DNA from: AWTP1-13 sp963820375
GTDB taxonomy: Bacteria > Pseudomonadota > Alphaproteobacteria > Rhizobiales > Hyphomicrobiaceae
NCBI GenBank assembly: GCA_963820375.1
Contig: CAWFZX010000016.1
Span: 248,001 to 312,000 of the forward strand
DNA length: 64,000 nt
Direction of reading: 5' to 3'
Within the stretch, counting starts at the first letter, position 1; every line of letters starts with the position of its first letter. Both the position numbers and the translations under genes were made by a program. Positions 52,899-61,818 of this stretch are shown in pieces. The notes below the pieces were generated by a model. The model was given only the letters and a program-made list of their open reading frames with translations. It did no database searches and was not told where the DNA came from.

Positions 52899-53951
52899 AT
52901 GTCCACGAGCAAGCCGCACAGCACCGTCGCCACGCGCATGTCCGGCATTCGCGAGGACTGGTTGGCGCAGGTACGAGAGGAAATACTCGAACCCGATCTG
53001 GCGATCGTCGATCCGCACCATCACCTATGGGATTTTCCCTCGCATCGCTATCTGCTGCCGGACCTGCTGGCCGACACCGGCAGCGGCCACAACATCGAAA
53101 GTACGGTCTTCATCGAATGCACGGCCTGCTATCGCGCCGAGGCTCCCCAGGAGCTGCGTCCGCTGGGCGAGACCGAGTTCGTCAATGGCATCGCCGCCAT
53201 GTCGGCGAGCGGCGCCTATGGGCCGACGCGGGTGGCCGCGGGCATCGTCGGCTTGGTTGACCTGACGCTGGGGGCCCGTGCCGAAGAGGTGCTGCGCGCG
53301 CACATGACTGCTGCCGGTGCACGCTTCAAGGGCATCCGGCACGCGGCGGCCTGGGAGGACAAGGCCGCCGAGATCCACAACTCCCACACCAATCCGCCGC
53401 CCCACCTTTATCGCGACCACGCCAAGTTTCGCGAAGGCTTTGCGGTCCTCGGCCGGCTGGGCCTCAGCTTCGACGCCTGGCTGTACCATCCGCAAATCCC
53501 CGACCTGACTGCGCTGGCGCGCGCCTTTCCGCAGCAACCGATCGTCCTCAATCACGTCGGCGGGCCGCTCGGTCTGGGCTGGTATGCCGACCGGCGAGAA
53601 GAGATCTTCGCTGCCTGGCGGCGGGATGTGCGGGAGCTGGCCGGTTGCGACAACGTCACGGTGAAGCTCGGTGGCCTTGGCATGCGCATCAATGGCTTTG
53701 CCTTCCACCGTCGCCAGCAGCCGCCCTCCTCGCAGGAGCTGGCCGATGCCTGGCGGCCCTATGTCGAAACCGCCATCGAGGCCTTCGGGCCGACCCGTTC
53801 GATGTTCGAAAGCAACTTCCCGGTCGACAAGATCTCCGGCTCCTATGCCGTCTACTGGAACGCCTTCAAACGGCTGGCGGCGGGGGCTTCCGCGCAGGAA
53901 AAGGCGGCGCTCTTTCGCGACACGGCCAAGCGGTTCTATCGCTTGGACTAG
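52899..53951 (+). CDS. Amidohydrolase-2 family (PDC hydrolase/lactonase type)
   Basis: A 350-residue TIM-barrel metal-dependent hydrolase. The metal motif DPHHHLWDF is near residue 40, a central His lies in VLNHVGGPLGL, and the late catalytic Asp lies in ESNFPVDKIS. Relatives hydrolyse 2-pyrone-4,6-dicarboxylate or sugar lactones; the substrate here is unknown. CAGGAGG precedes the ATG by four bases. Its stop overlaps the hisG stop on the other strand by 4 bp. Confidence 0.88.
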   Translation: MSTSKPHSTVATRMSGIREDWLAQVREEILEPDLAIVDPHHHLWDFPSHRYLLPDLLADTGSGHNIESTVFIECTACYRAEAPQELRPLGETEFVNGIAAMSASGAYGPTRVAAGIVGLVDLTLGARAEEVLRAHMTAAGARFKGIRHAAAWEDKAAEIHNSHTNPPPHLYRDHAKFREGFAVLGRLGLSFDAWLYHPQIPDLTALARAFPQQPIVLNHVGGPLGLGWYADRREEIFAAWRRDVRELAGCDNVTVKLGGLGMRINGFAFHRRQQPPSSQELADAWRPYVETAIEAFGPTRSMFESNFPVDKISGSYAVYWNAFKRLAAGASAQEKAALFRDTAKRFYRLD

Positions 53952-54679
53952 AGCGGGGCTGGTGGCGGTGGCTCGGCGGCTTTGGCCGACAGCCGGGCCA
54001 GGATCGCCTGTTGCGCCGCCTGCGCGCAATCGGACCAGGAGGCAAGCTTGGAGGCGATTAGATTGGCTTCCGACTTGAGGATCACCCCGTCGCTCAAAAC
54101 CTTGAGCCCGTTGGCCCGCAAGGTGGCGCCGGTGGTGGTGATATCGACGATGATTTCGGCCAGATCTGCCGCCGGGGCGCCTTCCGTCGCACCCAGACTG
54201 GCGACGATGCGATAGCCCGTCACACCGCGCTGGGCAAAGAAGCGGCGCGTCAGGTTCATATACTTGGTGGCGACCCGGATCGGGCGGCCGTGCACACGGC
54301 GGTAGACCTGCGACATTTCTTCGAGGTCGGCCATGCTGCGCACATCGATCCAGCACGTCGGTACGGCAACGACGACGTCGGCGCGGCCGAAGCCGCAGCG
54401 CTTGAGAAAGGCGACGCGCTGCTCGCAATCGGCAATGGTCTCGCGCACGAGATCCTCTCCGGTGATCCCGAGGTGGGCCGTCCCCTGTCTCAGAAATTGC
54501 GCGATCTCGGAGGAGGAGACGAAATTCACCTCCACGTCGGGCAGTTCGGCAATCTCACCCTTGTAGCCGCGTGCCGAGCCCGACTTGCTGACGGACAGCC
54601 CTGCGCGCGCCAGCGCCTCGGAGCACTGCTCCATCAGCCGCCCCTTGGAGGGCAGCGCCAAGACAAGCTTCTCGCTCAT
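53948..54679 (-). CDS. hisG: ATP phosphoribosyltransferase, short form
   Basis: A 243-residue HisG of the short type, which lacks the C-terminal regulatory domain and works with HisZ. It catalyses the first step of histidine synthesis from ATP and PRPP. Motifs are LALPSKGRLMEQ, LGITGEDLV, and the PRPP-binding EIIVDITTTGATLRANGL. It overlaps the hisZ stop by ATGA (54676), so it is translationally coupled. Its own stop overlaps the convergent amidohydrolase stop. Confidence 0.95.
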   Translation of the reverse strand: MSEKLVLALPSKGRLMEQCSEALARAGLSVSKSGSARGYKGEIAELPDVEVNFVSSSEIAQFLRQGTAHLGITGEDLVRETIADCEQRVAFLKRCGFGRADVVVAVPTCWIDVRSMADLEEMSQVYRRVHGRPIRVATKYMNLTRRFFAQRGVTGYRIVASLGATEGAPAADLAEIIVDITTTGATLRANGLKVLSDGVILKSEANLIASKLASWSDCAQAAQQAILARLSAKAAEPPPPAPL

Positions 54680-55851
54680 ATGGCCCCCTGCAGCACGGCC
54701 AACAGGCGCTCGGTGTGAATGCAGGAACCCACGGCGGGCACCTCGACCGGGGCGCCGACCTCCGCCAGCAGGCTATCGTAGCGCCCACCGCCGGCGAGTG
54801 GGCTCTTGGGCCCGAGTTCCGGCACCACGATCTCGAACACGAAACCGGTGTAGTATTCGAGATTGCGGCCAAACTCGGCGGAGAACTCCGCCGCATCGGT
54901 GATGACGCCGGCGGCGTCGAGATCGTCGAGCCGGCGCTGGAAGGCCCGCAGCGGCTCGGTTAAATCCAGGCGATGGTCGCGGAACAAGTGCTGCAACGCG
55001 CGCACGGCGGTGCGTGCCGGGGCCTTCACCTCGACGTAGCTCTCGATGACGTTGGCGGTGGCGGCAGCGAGCGGGGGTTCGCGCGTATCGGCGGCGGCGG
55101 CGAGCAAGCGCTCGGTGATCTCGGGCAGCGTGCGGGTGCCCAGCAGCGCCAAGCCGGCCTTTTCCAGGTAATCTTCGACCTGAGACAGCGCGGCGTCCGG
55201 CTGGTCCGGATCGAGACGATCGAGCACCTCCGTCTGCAGGGCCGGCGCCCGCAACGCCTCCGCCGAAGTCAAGCGGTTGAGCTCGGCGCGAAAGGCCTCG
55301 GGTCGCCAAAACTGATGCTGCAGACGGCGGCGCCAGCGCTCCGGCATCGGCAGAGCGCCGAGCAGCGCGCGAAACAGCCCAAGGTCGCCGAACCGGAGCC
55401 GAAAGCTGTCGACACCGGCCTCGCGCACGGCCTCAACGATCAAGGCTAAGACCGCGGCATCGGCTTGCTCGCGGTCGACGGCTGCAAAGGATTCGATGCC
55501 AGCCTGCCTGAACTCGCGCGGATGCGCGCTGGTATCACCGCCCGGCTGATATCGGAAGGCGGAGCCGTTGTAGCAGTAGCGTGCCGGCACCGAGCCTTGC
55601 GGATGGCGGGCGAGGTGCAGGCGGCAGGTGGGCACGGTCAAATCCGGACGCAGGCAGAACTCCTCGCCATCGGGATCGGTGAAGACGTAGGTGCGCGCGC
55701 GCAGCAATTCGCCGACGACGTCGAGGAACATGTCGGCAGGTTGGATGATGGCCGGTGCCACGTGTTCGTAGCCGGCGCGCGTGAAGGTCGCCATCAGGCG
55801 CTGCGCTTGGGCTTCGAGGGCCTCGAACCGTCGTGTGGTCTCGGCGATCAT
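54676..55851 (-). CDS. hisZ: ATP phosphoribosyltransferase regulatory subunit
   Basis: A 391-residue HisZ, a paralogue of histidyl-tRNA synthetase that forms the octameric complex with short HisG and confers histidine feedback inhibition. It has the class II motifs: RPDLTVPTCRLHLA (motif 2-like), YYTGFVFEIVV, GGGRYDSLLAEVG and a final motif-3-like SCIHTERL. ATG 55851 gives the family length; the frame runs to 55935. A 217-bp gap separates it from hisS upstream, where no real gene is seen. Confidence 0.93.
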   Translation of the reverse strand: MIAETTRRFEALEAQAQRLMATFTRAGYEHVAPAIIQPADMFLDVVGELLRARTYVFTDPDGEEFCLRPDLTVPTCRLHLARHPQGSVPARYCYNGSAFRYQPGGDTSAHPREFRQAGIESFAAVDREQADAAVLALIVEAVREAGVDSFRLRFGDLGLFRALLGALPMPERWRRRLQHQFWRPEAFRAELNRLTSAEALRAPALQTEVLDRLDPDQPDAALSQVEDYLEKAGLALLGTRTLPEITERLLAAAADTREPPLAAATANVIESYVEVKAPARTAVRALQHLFRDHRLDLTEPLRAFQRRLDDLDAAGVITDAAEFSAEFGRNLEYYTGFVFEIVVPELGPKSPLAGGGRYDSLLAEVGAPVEVPAVGSCIHTERLLAVLQGAI

Positions 55852-56068
55852 GTGAGCCAGCAGCGTTTTGCACGTATGGCAGAGATCGAAGCGACGGCCG
55901 CCTTTGCGGCGCCTCCCGGCCAGGCAAAGGTCCACAAAGCACCCGCCCCTGCCGCGGCGTTCGTGCCCGCATCGGCGGCGTGCGGCGGCGACGCTTGCCG
56001 CTCCCCGGCGCGCTGCTCGGCCACCGCACGGCGGCTGGGGACGAACGCGGCAAGCTTAGCCATGGTTT

Positions 56069-57553
56069 TTAGTCCTTGTGACGGGCAAGCAGGTCGCGCA
56101 CGGCGGCAATCAAATTGGCCTCGGGAACGGCGAATTGCGCCGGCCGGCCCTCGCGCCATTCCTTGGCATCCTTGATGCTGGCGGCAGCTTTTGCCCCCGC
56201 GACCAGATCCTTGATCTGCACCTCGCCCTTGGCAAGCTCCTCGCCGCCCTGGATGACGACACATGGGGCGCCGCGCTTATCGGCGTATTTCATTTGCGCC
56301 TTGATGCCGGCGGTGCCGAGATACATCTCGGCGCGGACGCCGGCCTGGCGCAGCGCCTGCGCCATCCTTTGGTAGCGCGGCAGCTCGGCCTTATCCATGA
56401 CCAGCACGACCACGGGGCCGGCGGCGCTGGCGGCTTTGTCCTTGCCCAGGACGGCAAGCGCCGCCTGTAGGCGCGAGACGCCGATCGAAAAGCCGGTCGC
56501 CGGCACCTTGCTGCCGAGAAAGCGCTCCACCAGACCATCGTAGCGCCCGCCGCCGCCGACCGAGCCGAAGCGAACGGGCTGGCCGTCGTCGTTTTTCACC
56601 GCAAAGCTGAGTTCGGCCTCGAACACGGGTCCGGTGTAGTATTCAAGGCCACGCACGACCGAGGGGTCGATGCGGATGCGATCCTCGCCAAATCCGCTGG
56701 CGCGAACCAGCTTGCTCATCGCCTCGAGCTCCGCAAACCCCGCCTGCAAAGCCGGATTGCTGGGCAGCGCCATGGCGGTGGCAGGGTCTTGTCCACTGCC
56801 GCCAACGCCGCTGACCACGCGCAGCACGGTGTCGGTTTGCTCGCCATTGAGGTGCGCCCCGGCCGTGAAGTCGCCGCTGTCATCGGTTCTGCCGCCGCCA
56901 AGCAAGGCGCGCACGGCCGGTTCGCCCAAGCGGTCCAGTTTGTCGATCGCTCGCAAGACCACCAGGCGCCGTTTGGCGTTCTCCTCGCCGCCGAGGTCAA
57001 TGGCGTCCATCACCCCGTCCAACACCTTGCGGTCATTGACCTTGATCACGTAGTCGCCGCGCTTGATCCCCAGCGCCTCCAGGGTATCGGCCGCGAGCAT
57101 GCAGATTTCCGCATCGGCGGCGATGTTGTCGGTTCCCACCGTGTCGGCATCGAACTGCATGAACTGGCGGAAACGGCCCGGTCCCGGCTTTTCGTTGCGC
57201 CACACGGGGCCGACCGCATAGCGGCGGAACGGCTTGGGCAGGCGCTCGAAGTTCTCGGCCACATAGCGCGCCAGCGGGGCCGTGAGGTCGTAGCGCAGGC
57301 TCATCCACTGGGCGTCTTCGTCTTGAAACGAAAACACCCCGGCGTTGGGCCGGTCCTGGTCGGGCAGGAACTTGCCGAGCGCGTCGGTGTATTCGATGGC
57401 CGGCGTTTCCAGGGGCTCAAAGCCATAGCGCTCGTAGGTCTCGCGGATGGTGGCCAGCATCCGGCCGGTGGCACGGATGTCCTCGGCGGGCGTGTCCTGA
57501 AAGCCCTTCGGCAGGCGGGCTTCCGGGCCAGCATTTTTGTTCGATTTGGCCAT
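56069..57553 (-). CDS. hisS: Histidyl-tRNA synthetase
   Basis: A 494-residue class II synthetase. Motif 2 is FRRYAVGPVWRNEKPGPGRF, the His-binding segments are RGLEYYTGPVFE and GGGGRYDGL, and motif 3 is GFSIGVSRL. The C-terminal anticodon domain begins near residue 385. It is about 70 residues longer than the E. coli enzyme, with an insert between motif 2 and the His site, as in alphaproteobacteria. Its motif-2 loop (KPGPGRF) differs from the E. coli KPQKGRY type, in line with the altered tRNA-His recognition reported for that class. First gene of hisS-hisZ-hisG. Confidence 0.96.
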   Translation of the reverse strand: MAKSNKNAGPEARLPKGFQDTPAEDIRATGRMLATIRETYERYGFEPLETPAIEYTDALGKFLPDQDRPNAGVFSFQDEDAQWMSLRYDLTAPLARYVAENFERLPKPFRRYAVGPVWRNEKPGPGRFRQFMQFDADTVGTDNIAADAEICMLAADTLEALGIKRGDYVIKVNDRKVLDGVMDAIDLGGEENAKRRLVVLRAIDKLDRLGEPAVRALLGGGRTDDSGDFTAGAHLNGEQTDTVLRVVSGVGGSGQDPATAMALPSNPALQAGFAELEAMSKLVRASGFGEDRIRIDPSVVRGLEYYTGPVFEAELSFAVKNDDGQPVRFGSVGGGGRYDGLVERFLGSKVPATGFSIGVSRLQAALAVLGKDKAASAAGPVVVLVMDKAELPRYQRMAQALRQAGVRAEMYLGTAGIKAQMKYADKRGAPCVVIQGGEELAKGEVQIKDLVAGAKAAASIKDAKEWREGRPAQFAVPEANLIAAVRDLLARHKD

Positions 57554-57830
57554 GCAAGTCGCGCCGAGCTAGAGGTTGGGGTTGGCTGCGCGGCTTATAG
57601 CGGATGCCGGACGGCCCGCAAAGTGAGGGCCGCGCCGGCCAACGGCTGTGTCTGGCGGCCCCTTCGCGGCTCGCCCTCCGCGGTTTTGCTGGCGGGCCGG
57701 CGGGCCAAGCACGCCAGCGCGGGCAATTGCCGCGATTGCCAGGGGCGTGGCTTTGACCTTCGAGGTGGCAGGCGTGGGCCACGGGCGTCTATAGTCGGCG
57801 GCCGTCACCTGGATGAATGGAGCACATCCC

Positions 57831-58649
57831 ATGCCGACCGTCGCGGATAAGCGCAAGGAGTTCCGTCGCCTGCACCAGAGCGGCTGCTTCGTCATTCCCA
57901 ATCCTTGGGATATCGGCACCACCCGCTACCTTCAGAACATGGGCTTCAAGGCGCTGGCGACCACCAGTGCCGGCTTCGCCTGGTCACAGGGGTTTGGCGA
58001 TGGGGCGGTGCCCCGCGACCTGATGTTGGCGCACATCGCCGAGATCTCGGCGGCCGCTGACGTGCCCGTCAACGCCGACTTCGAGGGTGGCTATGCGCAC
58101 GAGCCGGCGGGCGTGGCCGAGAGCGTTAGGCTGTGCTGTGAGACCGGCGTCAGCGGTCTCTCCATCGAAGACTACACCGGCGACAAGGGCAAGGCGCTTT
58201 ATGATTTCGAGTTGGCCGTGGCGCGCGTGCGCGCGGCCCGGCAGGCGATCGACAAAGCTGGCGGCGACGTGCTGCTTACCGGGCGCAGCGAAGGTTTCAT
58301 CCGTGGTCTGCCCGATCTCGACGAAACCATCCGGCGCCTCAAGGCCTATGCCGATGCTGGTGCCGATTGCCTTTACGCCCCGGGCATTAGCACGCGCGAG
58401 CAGATTGCCGCCGTCGTGCAGGCGGTAGCGCCGAAGCCCGTCAATTTCCTGATGGGCGGGCCGGGCGAGCTCACCGTGGCGGATTTCAGCAACCTCGGCG
58501 TGCGCCGGGTCAGCGTTGGCGGGGCCCTCGCCCGCGCGGCCTGGGGTGGCGTCATGCGCACCGTCAAGCTGATCGCAACGGAGGGCAGCTTCAAGGGCTT
58601 CGCCGAGGCGGCTCCGGGCGCGGAGATCATGAAGGGTCTGGCGCGCTAG
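57831..58649 (+). CDS. Isocitrate lyase/PEP mutase family protein
   Basis: A 272-residue TIM barrel of the ICL/PEPM family. It shows GCFVIPNPWDIGTTRYLQN, the metal motif VNADFEGGYA, and SIEDYTGDKGKALYD. It lacks the KKCGH catalytic Cys loop of isocitrate and methylisocitrate lyases; the loop here is LLTGRSEGF. A C-C bond lyase or hydrolase of the PEP-mutase type is likely, substrate unknown. ATG 57831 has GGAG ahead; ATG 57813 is an alternative. The 277 bp before it hold no gene I can support. Confidence 0.8.
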   Translation: MPTVADKRKEFRRLHQSGCFVIPNPWDIGTTRYLQNMGFKALATTSAGFAWSQGFGDGAVPRDLMLAHIAEISAAADVPVNADFEGGYAHEPAGVAESVRLCCETGVSGLSIEDYTGDKGKALYDFELAVARVRAARQAIDKAGGDVLLTGRSEGFIRGLPDLDETIRRLKAYADAGADCLYAPGISTREQIAAVVQAVAPKPVNFLMGGPGELTVADFSNLGVRRVSVGGALARAAWGGVMRTVKLIATEGSFKGFAEAAPGAEIMKGLAR

Positions 58650-58710
58650 GACACCGGCGTGAGCCGCAACGGCCCGAGCGCGCGCTTGGGCCGAGCCGGC
58701 GACCAGCCAG

Positions 58711-58743
58711 CCCAAGCGTATCGGCCCAAGCGTATCGGCCCAA
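58711..58743. repeat. 14-bp tandem repeat
   Basis: Two exact copies of cccaagcgtatcgg (58711-58724, 58725-58738) and a partial third. They lie between convergent genes and probably arose by slippage. Confidence 0.85.
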
Positions 58744-58836
58744 GCCTCCCGGTGTGGCTCGGCCCGAGGACCGGCGCGGCGAACGAGGGTCTGAGCGAGG
58801 CTTTGGCTAAAGCGAAGAACCCGCAGCCGGCGCTGC

Positions 58837-60474
58837 TCAACTGGCGATCAAGATTGGCTCGAGGCCGGCGCGACCGCGGATCAGGTCGGAGGCCTTCTCG
58901 GCCAGCATCAAGGTGGCGGCGTTGAGATTGGCCGACAGCATGCTGGGCATGATCGAGGCGTCGACCACGCGCAGGCCCTCGAGGCCGTATAGGCGCAACT
59001 GATCGTCGACGACGGCGCTGGCGTCGCTGCGGGGGCCCATGCGGCAGGTGCCCGCCGGATGGAAGGTGGTCGTGCCGCGTTGCTTGGCCGCCTCCAACAG
59101 CTCCTCGTCGGTCCTGACGTGCGGGCCTGGAAAATCCTCCCGCTCGTAGTACGGCTCGAGCGGCTTGGACGCCAACAGCCGCCGAGCCAGCTTCATGCCC
59201 GCCAGCAGCACGCGCCGGTCGCCGTCCTCGCTGAGATAGTTTGGCTGAATGATGGGAGGATCGAACGGATCGTCCGAGCGGATGCGCACATAGCCCTTAC
59301 TGTCGGGTCGCTGCTGCCAGGAGGCGACCGTCATGCCGGGCTCGCTTTCGAGCTGGCCCTGCACACCCTCCAGGTAGCTGGCCGGCGTGAAGGTCAGCTG
59401 CAAATCCGAGTTGGCCAGCGTCGGCTCGGAGCGCCAGAAGCAATATACGAGCGTCGGGTTGAGCGAGAGGATGCCATCGCCGTGCGTGGCCCAGCGCAGC
59501 GCCTCGCGCGCAAGCTGTAAGCCACGCGATCTCTCGTTGATGGTATCGCTGTTCTTCACCCGCGCCACGAAGCGGGGCGCGTAGTGATCCTTGAGGTTCT
59601 CGCCAACGCCCGCCAGCGCGTGGCGCACGGGGATGCCGAGCGATTGCAGCAGCGCGGCTGGGCCGATGCCGGACAGCTGCAGCAGCATCGGCGAATTATA
59701 GGCGCCGCTCGACAAGATCACCTCGCGGTTTGCCCGCACGCTGCGTTCCACGCCGCCGCGGCCGCCCCGGCTGAAGCGCACGCCAGTGGCGCGCTTGCCC
59801 TCGAGCAGGATCGCGGTGGCATGGGCGTGGGTCAGAACCGCTAGGTTGCGGCGCTTGCGTGCGGGGTGCAGGAAGGCGGTTGCGGCGCTGACCCGCCGAC
59901 CCTTGTGAATGGTGCGCTGGACGTAGGAGACGCCTTCCTGGATGGCGCCGTTGTAGTCGTCGTTGCGCGGAATGCCGAGACTGATCGCACCGGCGATGAA
60001 GGCCTCGCACAGGGGGTGGCGCCAATCCATATCAGTGACGGTGAGATTGCCCTCGCGCCCTCGGTAGGTGTCGTCACCGGCTCCGAGCCGGCGCTCGAGG
60101 CGCTTGAAGTAGGGCAGCACGTCGGCATAGCCCCAGCCGCGGTTGCCGAGCTGGGCCCAGGTGTCGAAATCCATGGGCTGGCCACGATTGAAGACGTTGC
60201 CGTTGATCGAGCTGGAGCCGCCCAGCGTCTTGCCGCGTGGCGCCAGGATGCGCCGGCCGCCCGTCCATTGGCTGGGCTCCATGCTATAGAGCCAGTTCAC
60301 ACGGGCATCGTGAAAGGTCTTGATGAAGCCGGCGGGCAAATGAATGTAGGGATGCCAATCGCGGGGTCCGGCCTCCAGCACCAGCACGGATGCGTTGCCG
60401 TCCTCAGTCAGACGATTGGCCAGCACGCTGCCGGCCGAACCTGCACCAATGATCACGTAGTCGTAGCTCTCCAA
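58837..60474 (-). CDS. GMC family FAD-dependent oxidoreductase
   Basis: A 545-residue glucose-methanol-choline oxidoreductase. The N-terminal FAD motif is VIIGAGSAGSVLANRL. The GMC signatures include GGSSSINGNVFNRGQ and SSGAYNSPMLLQLSGIG. The C-terminal catalytic pair has FHPAGTCRMG and NLNAAT (Asn in place of the usual second His). Alcohol or choline-like oxidation is expected; substrate unknown. TTG 60474 is the start, supported by GGAAGG eight bases upstream and the FAD motif only seven residues in. Confidence 0.9.
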   Translation of the reverse strand: MESYDYVIIGAGSAGSVLANRLTEDGNASVLVLEAGPRDWHPYIHLPAGFIKTFHDARVNWLYSMEPSQWTGGRRILAPRGKTLGGSSSINGNVFNRGQPMDFDTWAQLGNRGWGYADVLPYFKRLERRLGAGDDTYRGREGNLTVTDMDWRHPLCEAFIAGAISLGIPRNDDYNGAIQEGVSYVQRTIHKGRRVSAATAFLHPARKRRNLAVLTHAHATAILLEGKRATGVRFSRGGRGGVERSVRANREVILSSGAYNSPMLLQLSGIGPAALLQSLGIPVRHALAGVGENLKDHYAPRFVARVKNSDTINERSRGLQLAREALRWATHGDGILSLNPTLVYCFWRSEPTLANSDLQLTFTPASYLEGVQGQLESEPGMTVASWQQRPDSKGYVRIRSDDPFDPPIIQPNYLSEDGDRRVLLAGMKLARRLLASKPLEPYYEREDFPGPHVRTDEELLEAAKQRGTTTFHPAGTCRMGPRSDASAVVDDQLRLYGLEGLRVVDASIMPSMLSANLNAATLMLAEKASDLIRGRAGLEPILIAS

Positions 60475-60482
60475 GGCCGTTG

Positions 60483-60488
60483 CCTTCC
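60483..60488 (-). promoter_or_regulatory. Ribosome binding site setting the TTG start of the GMC gene
   Basis: GGAAGG on the minus strand, eight bases before TTG 60474. The FAD motif starts too soon after for any later start. Confidence 0.65.
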
Positions 60489-60524
60489 AATCGTGTTGCC
60501 GTGCCCGACCGCTCCTTTTTCCGC

Positions 60525-60557
60525 CCAGTTGGCGGGCAAATCAAGGCCCGCAACTGG
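60525..60557 (-). terminator. Hairpin between the CinA-like and GMC genes
   Basis: Arms ccagttg(g)cgggc and gcccgcaactgg pair over 12 bp with one bulged base and an 8-nt loop. On the minus strand it is followed by an A-run, not a T-run, so it may be an mRNA processing stem and not a terminator. Confidence 0.35.
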
Positions 60558-60580
60558 ATCCTCCGGTCGGACTGCCGGCG

Positions 60581-61786
60581 TCAGGCCGCCAACGCTTTGC
60601 GCAGCATATTGAGGAGGCTGATCACGGCAAAATCGCGCAGGCGCCCGCGGTCCGCAGGAAGGATGATCGGCTCTGAATGATGGCGATCTCCGAGCGCTGC
60701 CGCCAGCACGACGGGCGCCGTGCGCGGCCCGTCGGCTTCGCGCGCTGCGCCGGCAATGGCCGCCACGCCGACCGTGGTGCCAAACTCCTCGCGCGCCCGC
60801 GCCGCCGCGGCGGTGGCGCGCTCTGCGAGCGCGCCGGCTGCGTCGCTGCCGCTCTCCGGGGCAATGCGTGCGCCGCGAAAGGTGGCAAGCTCCGGGTCGG
60901 CCGCACTCAGGCGCGCGGCCAATAGCCCGCCCGTGACCTGTTCCGTGGCAGCCAAGGTCATGGCCTGGCGGCGCATGGCGGAGAGCACCGCCACCTCCAT
61001 GGTCTCCTCGTCGACGCCGAAGATCACATCGCCGAGCAGGTGCCGGATCAGGGCCTCCTCGGCATTCAGCAGCTCCGCTGCCGTCGCCGCGTCCTTGCAT
61101 TTGGCGACGAGACGAACCTTGATGCCATCGATGCCACTGGCTTGATAGGCGATCGTCGGATTGCCAAGCCGGTCGAGTTCGGCCATGCGATCGGCAAGCA
61201 CCTCCGCCAGGCCGGATTCGCTCATGCCCCAGGTGCGCAGCACCCGGCTGTGGATCACCGCCGCCTGCCCGGCGCGGCGGCGCAGATCGGGCAGGATGGT
61301 TCCCAGCATCATCTCGCGCATTTCGCTCGGCACCCCCGGCACGGCATAGATCACCTTGCTGCCAATCGGACAGACGAGGCCAGGGGCGGTGCCCGGCATT
61401 TGTGCGATCGGCGCGGCGCCAACGGGAACATCCGCCTGGCGCAGGTTGTTTTGCGACATCACGCGGCCCCGCGATTCGAAAATGCGGCGGATCTTGTCGG
61501 CGATTGCCGCGTCGCGTTGCATGCCGACTCCCATGACGTGCGCGATCACGTCACGGCTAATATCGTCCTGCGTCGGCCCGAGCCCGCCGCAGCAGATCAC
61601 GGCGTCGCTGCGTTCCAGCCCCTGGCGAATACAGGCCTCGATGCGAGCGAAATTGTCGCCGACCTTGACCTGAAAATAGGAGTCGATGCCGTTGAGGGCG
61701 AGCTGCTCGCCGATCCAGGCCGAGTTGCTGTCGACAATAATGCCGAGCAGAAGCTCGGTGCCGATCGCAATGACTTCGCACCGCAT
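60581..61786 (-). CDS. cinA: CinA-like protein, MoCF domain with degenerate deamidase domain
   Basis: A 401-residue protein. The N-terminal MoCF/COG1058 domain is intact: IGTELLLGIIVDSN, CCGGLGPTQDD and a KVIYAVPGVPSEM motif. The C-terminal domain aligns with PncC nicotinamide-mononucleotide deamidase, but the catalytic ESCTGG segment is TEQVTGG, so the nucleophilic Ser is gone. The following loop also lacks the usual YSNEAK. The COG1058 half (ADP-ribose pyrophosphatase in characterised homologues) may be the only active part. GAGGA precedes ATG 61786. Confidence 0.88.
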   Translation of the reverse strand: MRCEVIAIGTELLLGIIVDSNSAWIGEQLALNGIDSYFQVKVGDNFARIEACIRQGLERSDAVICCGGLGPTQDDISRDVIAHVMGVGMQRDAAIADKIRRIFESRGRVMSQNNLRQADVPVGAAPIAQMPGTAPGLVCPIGSKVIYAVPGVPSEMREMMLGTILPDLRRRAGQAAVIHSRVLRTWGMSESGLAEVLADRMAELDRLGNPTIAYQASGIDGIKVRLVAKCKDAATAAELLNAEEALIRHLLGDVIFGVDEETMEVAVLSAMRRQAMTLAATEQVTGGLLAARLSAADPELATFRGARIAPESGSDAAGALAERATAAAARAREEFGTTVGVAAIAGAAREADGPRTAPVVLAAALGDRHHSEPIILPADRGRLRDFAVISLLNMLRKALAA

Positions 61787-61818
61787 CCGCTATCCTCGAA
61801 TTGCCGCTGCCGGGGCTG

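Noticed and set aside
55848..56264. 138-residue frame between hisS and hisZ
   Set aside because: It overlaps the hisS 3' end, is Arg/Ala/Gly-rich and has no ribosome site or family.
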